Origin: CBDVBD01 sp965372135
GTDB taxonomy: Bacteria; Electryoneota; RPQS01; CBDVBD01
Direction: 5' to 3'
Assembly (NCBI GenBank): GCA_965372135.1
Contig: CBDVBD010000076.1
Location: 1 to 14,704 of the forward strand
Length of the DNA: 14,704 nucleotides
Position numbers and translations under genes: made by a program. Positions 13,634-14,704 of this stretch are shown one piece after another. The notes under the pieces are model-generated. The model was given only the letters and a program-made list of their open reading frames with translations, made no database searches and was not told the DNA's origin. How positions within the stretch are numbered: the stretch's first letter is position 1; each line of letters starts with the position of its first letter.

Positions 13634-14329
13634 TTATTGAACAATCGCTTGCAGTGCTTCGTAACGTGCATGCATGTTGTCAAAATCTGCCAACACCCGC
13701 TCATCTGATCTCTTATTGCAGGATTTGACAAGTGCCTTTACGCTTTTCTGCAGCGCTTTCCGAGCCGATTTGTATTCCCTTGCATTGATATCTTCGGGCA
13801 GATCAGCTTTAGTCAATGCTTTGGAGCTTTCTTGAACGGTGCTGATAGAATTCCGAACCGACTGATAATCGCCGGATTGTACTGCCTGATGCAACGGATG
13901 CATCACGGTGTGGAAATTGTTGACCTGTTCTACCCGGGTGTTCCCGCAGTTCGATCCGCAGCCGGAAGAACTTTTCGCTGAACCACCGCAAGCGGATTTC
14001 ATGATGCAGCCCCCACAACCAGCGGCTTTCGCCGAAGTGACCGACTCGCCAACGGTCGCACTTTTCTTCATTCCAGGGCACCCACCGTGCCCGGAAGAAG
14101 ATTCCTGTACTCCGGAGTATTTGGCGGGATTCTGTGTGAATGCTTCTTTGCATTGGTCGGAACAAAAGTAATTGACAGAACCATCTAACTCTGCGCTAAT
14201 CGGCACTTCCGCGGTGATGGTCATGCCGCATACCGGATCGATTTGGTCGTGATGACCAGCCATCGCGATCCAGGTAAACAGAACCGCTGTCAGCATGACA
14301 AATGTAATGATAATTCCTGTTCTTTTCAT
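13634..14329 (-). CDS. Exported YHS-domain protein with cysteine-rich middle and helical C-terminus
   Basis: A 231-residue protein with a signal peptide (1-24, ending WIAMA). Residues 30-73 are a YHS domain, DPVCGMTI...YFCSDQCKEAFTQNPAKYSG, with C34, C56 and C60. YHS and TRASH-type domains are treble-clef-like metal-binding modules found in heavy-metal transport and resistance proteins. Residues 78-130 are glycine/serine-rich with further cysteines: HGGCPGM (C84), CGGC (C105, C108), C114 and CGSNC (C124, C128). Residues 138-231 are predicted helical, opening HTVMHPLHQAV and holding a lone C204; I do not recognise this part, though it resembles small helical-bundle periplasmic domains. The likely role is periplasmic binding or sensing of soft metal ions; this is inference. 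The start has GGAGG (14344-14340) 10 nt upstream. It shares direction with ychF but is separated by 60 nt and a palindrome, so a functional link is not implied. Confidence 0.75.
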   Translation of the reverse strand: MKRTGIIITFVMLTAVLFTWIAMAGHHDQIDPVCGMTITAEVPISAELDGSVNYFCSDQCKEAFTQNPAKYSGVQESSSGHGGCPGMKKSATVGESVTSAKAAGCGGCIMKSACGGSAKSSSGCGSNCGNTRVEQVNNFHTVMHPLHQAVQSGDYQSVRNSISTVQESSKALTKADLPEDINAREYKSARKALQKSVKALVKSCNKRSDERVLADFDNMHARYEALQAIVQ

Positions 14330-14494
14330 CGAAATGTAACCTCCATCAAATGATGTACCTTATATTATGATAATTGAATTATTGCCTGATCAAATTGTGA
14401 ATTTGAATTTAGAATGCTCCAAGTGGAAAATTAAAATATAGCATTTTTTTCGCAATTTCTCAAGAGTTTTTTTCTAACTTTTTTCGAATTATTT
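14330..14494. other. AT-rich divergent intergenic region
   Basis: This is the shared upstream region of the leftward YHS gene and the rightward membrane-protein gene. It is strongly AT-rich with several T runs (14444-14450, 14467-14473, 14480-14484). Promoters in both directions are expected here, but no convincing -35/-10 pair was resolved by eye. Apart from the Shine-Dalgarno of the YHS gene at 14340-14344, nothing specific is claimed. Confidence 0.5.
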
Positions 14495-14704
14495 ATGTTT
14501 TTTTTCGCTATTTTCGTATCCGGTTTGGTGGGGATGACTGCGCAAGTGCTTGGTCTTCGGCAACTTACCGCTGTGTTCCAAGGAAACGAACTCACCATGG
14601 GCGTGTTGTTAACTTCTTGGCTGTTATGGACTTCCATAGGTGGTTTGGTGGGTGCCAGATTGCGTTTTCAACAATTTTACGCCTTAGGAATTGCTATAGC
14701 ATTT
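14495..14704 (+). CDS. Polytopic membrane protein, N-terminal part (membrane-fused spermidine synthase-like)
   Basis: An ATG at 14495 opens a frame that runs 70 codons to the window edge without a stop. The protein starts MFFFAIFVSGLVGMTAQVLG, then LRQLTAVFQGNELTMGVLLT and SWLLWTSIGGLVGARL. This matches the first two transmembrane helices of the large membrane proteins that carry a spermidine-synthase-like domain at the C-terminus, whose openings typically read 'SGxxxMxxQVxxLRELLxxFxGNELxxGxxLxxWLLxxxxGS'. In these proteins a multi-helix membrane part is followed by a Rossmann-fold aminopropyltransferase-like domain, often of unknown substrate. The catalytic part would lie outside the window, so activity cannot be judged. 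There is no clear Shine-Dalgarno; the frame is open upstream to 14435 but contains no better start. Confidence 0.65.
   Translation, partial: MFFFAIFVSGLVGMTAQVLGLRQLTAVFQGNELTMGVLLTSWLLWTSIGGLVGARLRFQQFYALGIAIAF

Noticed and set aside
14431..14637. 68-codon minus-strand frame at the right end
   Set aside because: Its N-terminal half is antisense to the membrane-protein gene and its lysine-rich tail is translation of AT-rich intergenic DNA.

Overview
The window carries about nine genes of a Gram-negative bacterium, probably an FCB-superphylum lineage. Two secreted proteins end in a type A C-terminal sorting domain of the type IX secretion system (T9SS), with the YPNPFN motif and the late GQxV...ASGIYF pattern. 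There is also a TonB-dependent receptor with an N-terminal carboxypeptidase-regulatory-like domain paired with a DUF4249 lipoprotein, and an LpxH of the Bacteroidota style. Base composition is moderate, and many genes have recognisable Shine-Dalgarno sites. An uncultured FCB phylum (for example the Marinimicrobia, Cloacimonadota, KSB1 or Zixibacteria type) fits at least as well as a classical Bacteroidota; the window alone cannot decide.

Layout, left to right. 1-293 (-) is the start of a DUF2971 gene cut by the window edge. 294-788 is non-coding, with a composite of small GC-rich hairpin repeats of the widespread intergenic type and a terminator serving the next gene. 789-3209 (-) is a large secreted T9SS cargo protein with jelly-roll-like modules and its own sigma70-like promoter. 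3490-6443 (+) is a two-gene cell-envelope unit: lpxH-like lipid A hydrolase and a class A penicillin-binding protein, 2 nt apart. 6644-9808 (+) is a two-gene outer-membrane unit: TonB-dependent receptor and DUF4249 lipoprotein, directly abutting. 10058-12193 (+) is a secreted LVIVD-repeat beta-propeller protein with a T9SS sorting domain, closed by a strong intrinsic terminator. 12250-12487 is a second cluster of intergenic hairpin repeats. 12488-13573 (-) is a divergent YchF-type ATPase. 13634-14329 (-) is an exported YHS-domain protein with a cysteine-rich middle. 14495-14704 (+) is the first 70 codons of a polytopic membrane protein resembling membrane-fused spermidine synthases.

Common theme: most of the genes build or decorate the envelope (lipid A, peptidoglycan, outer-membrane uptake, T9SS-exported surface proteins, a periplasmic metal-site-like protein). 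No mobile element, CRISPR array, rRNA or tRNA was recognised. No clearly new multi-gene system is evident. The items most worth a second look are the 14-blade LVIVD protein with a cysteine recurring in seven blades, the YHS/Cys-rich/helical protein, the divergent YchF, and inverted repeats in the leader of the TonB-dependent receptor gene.
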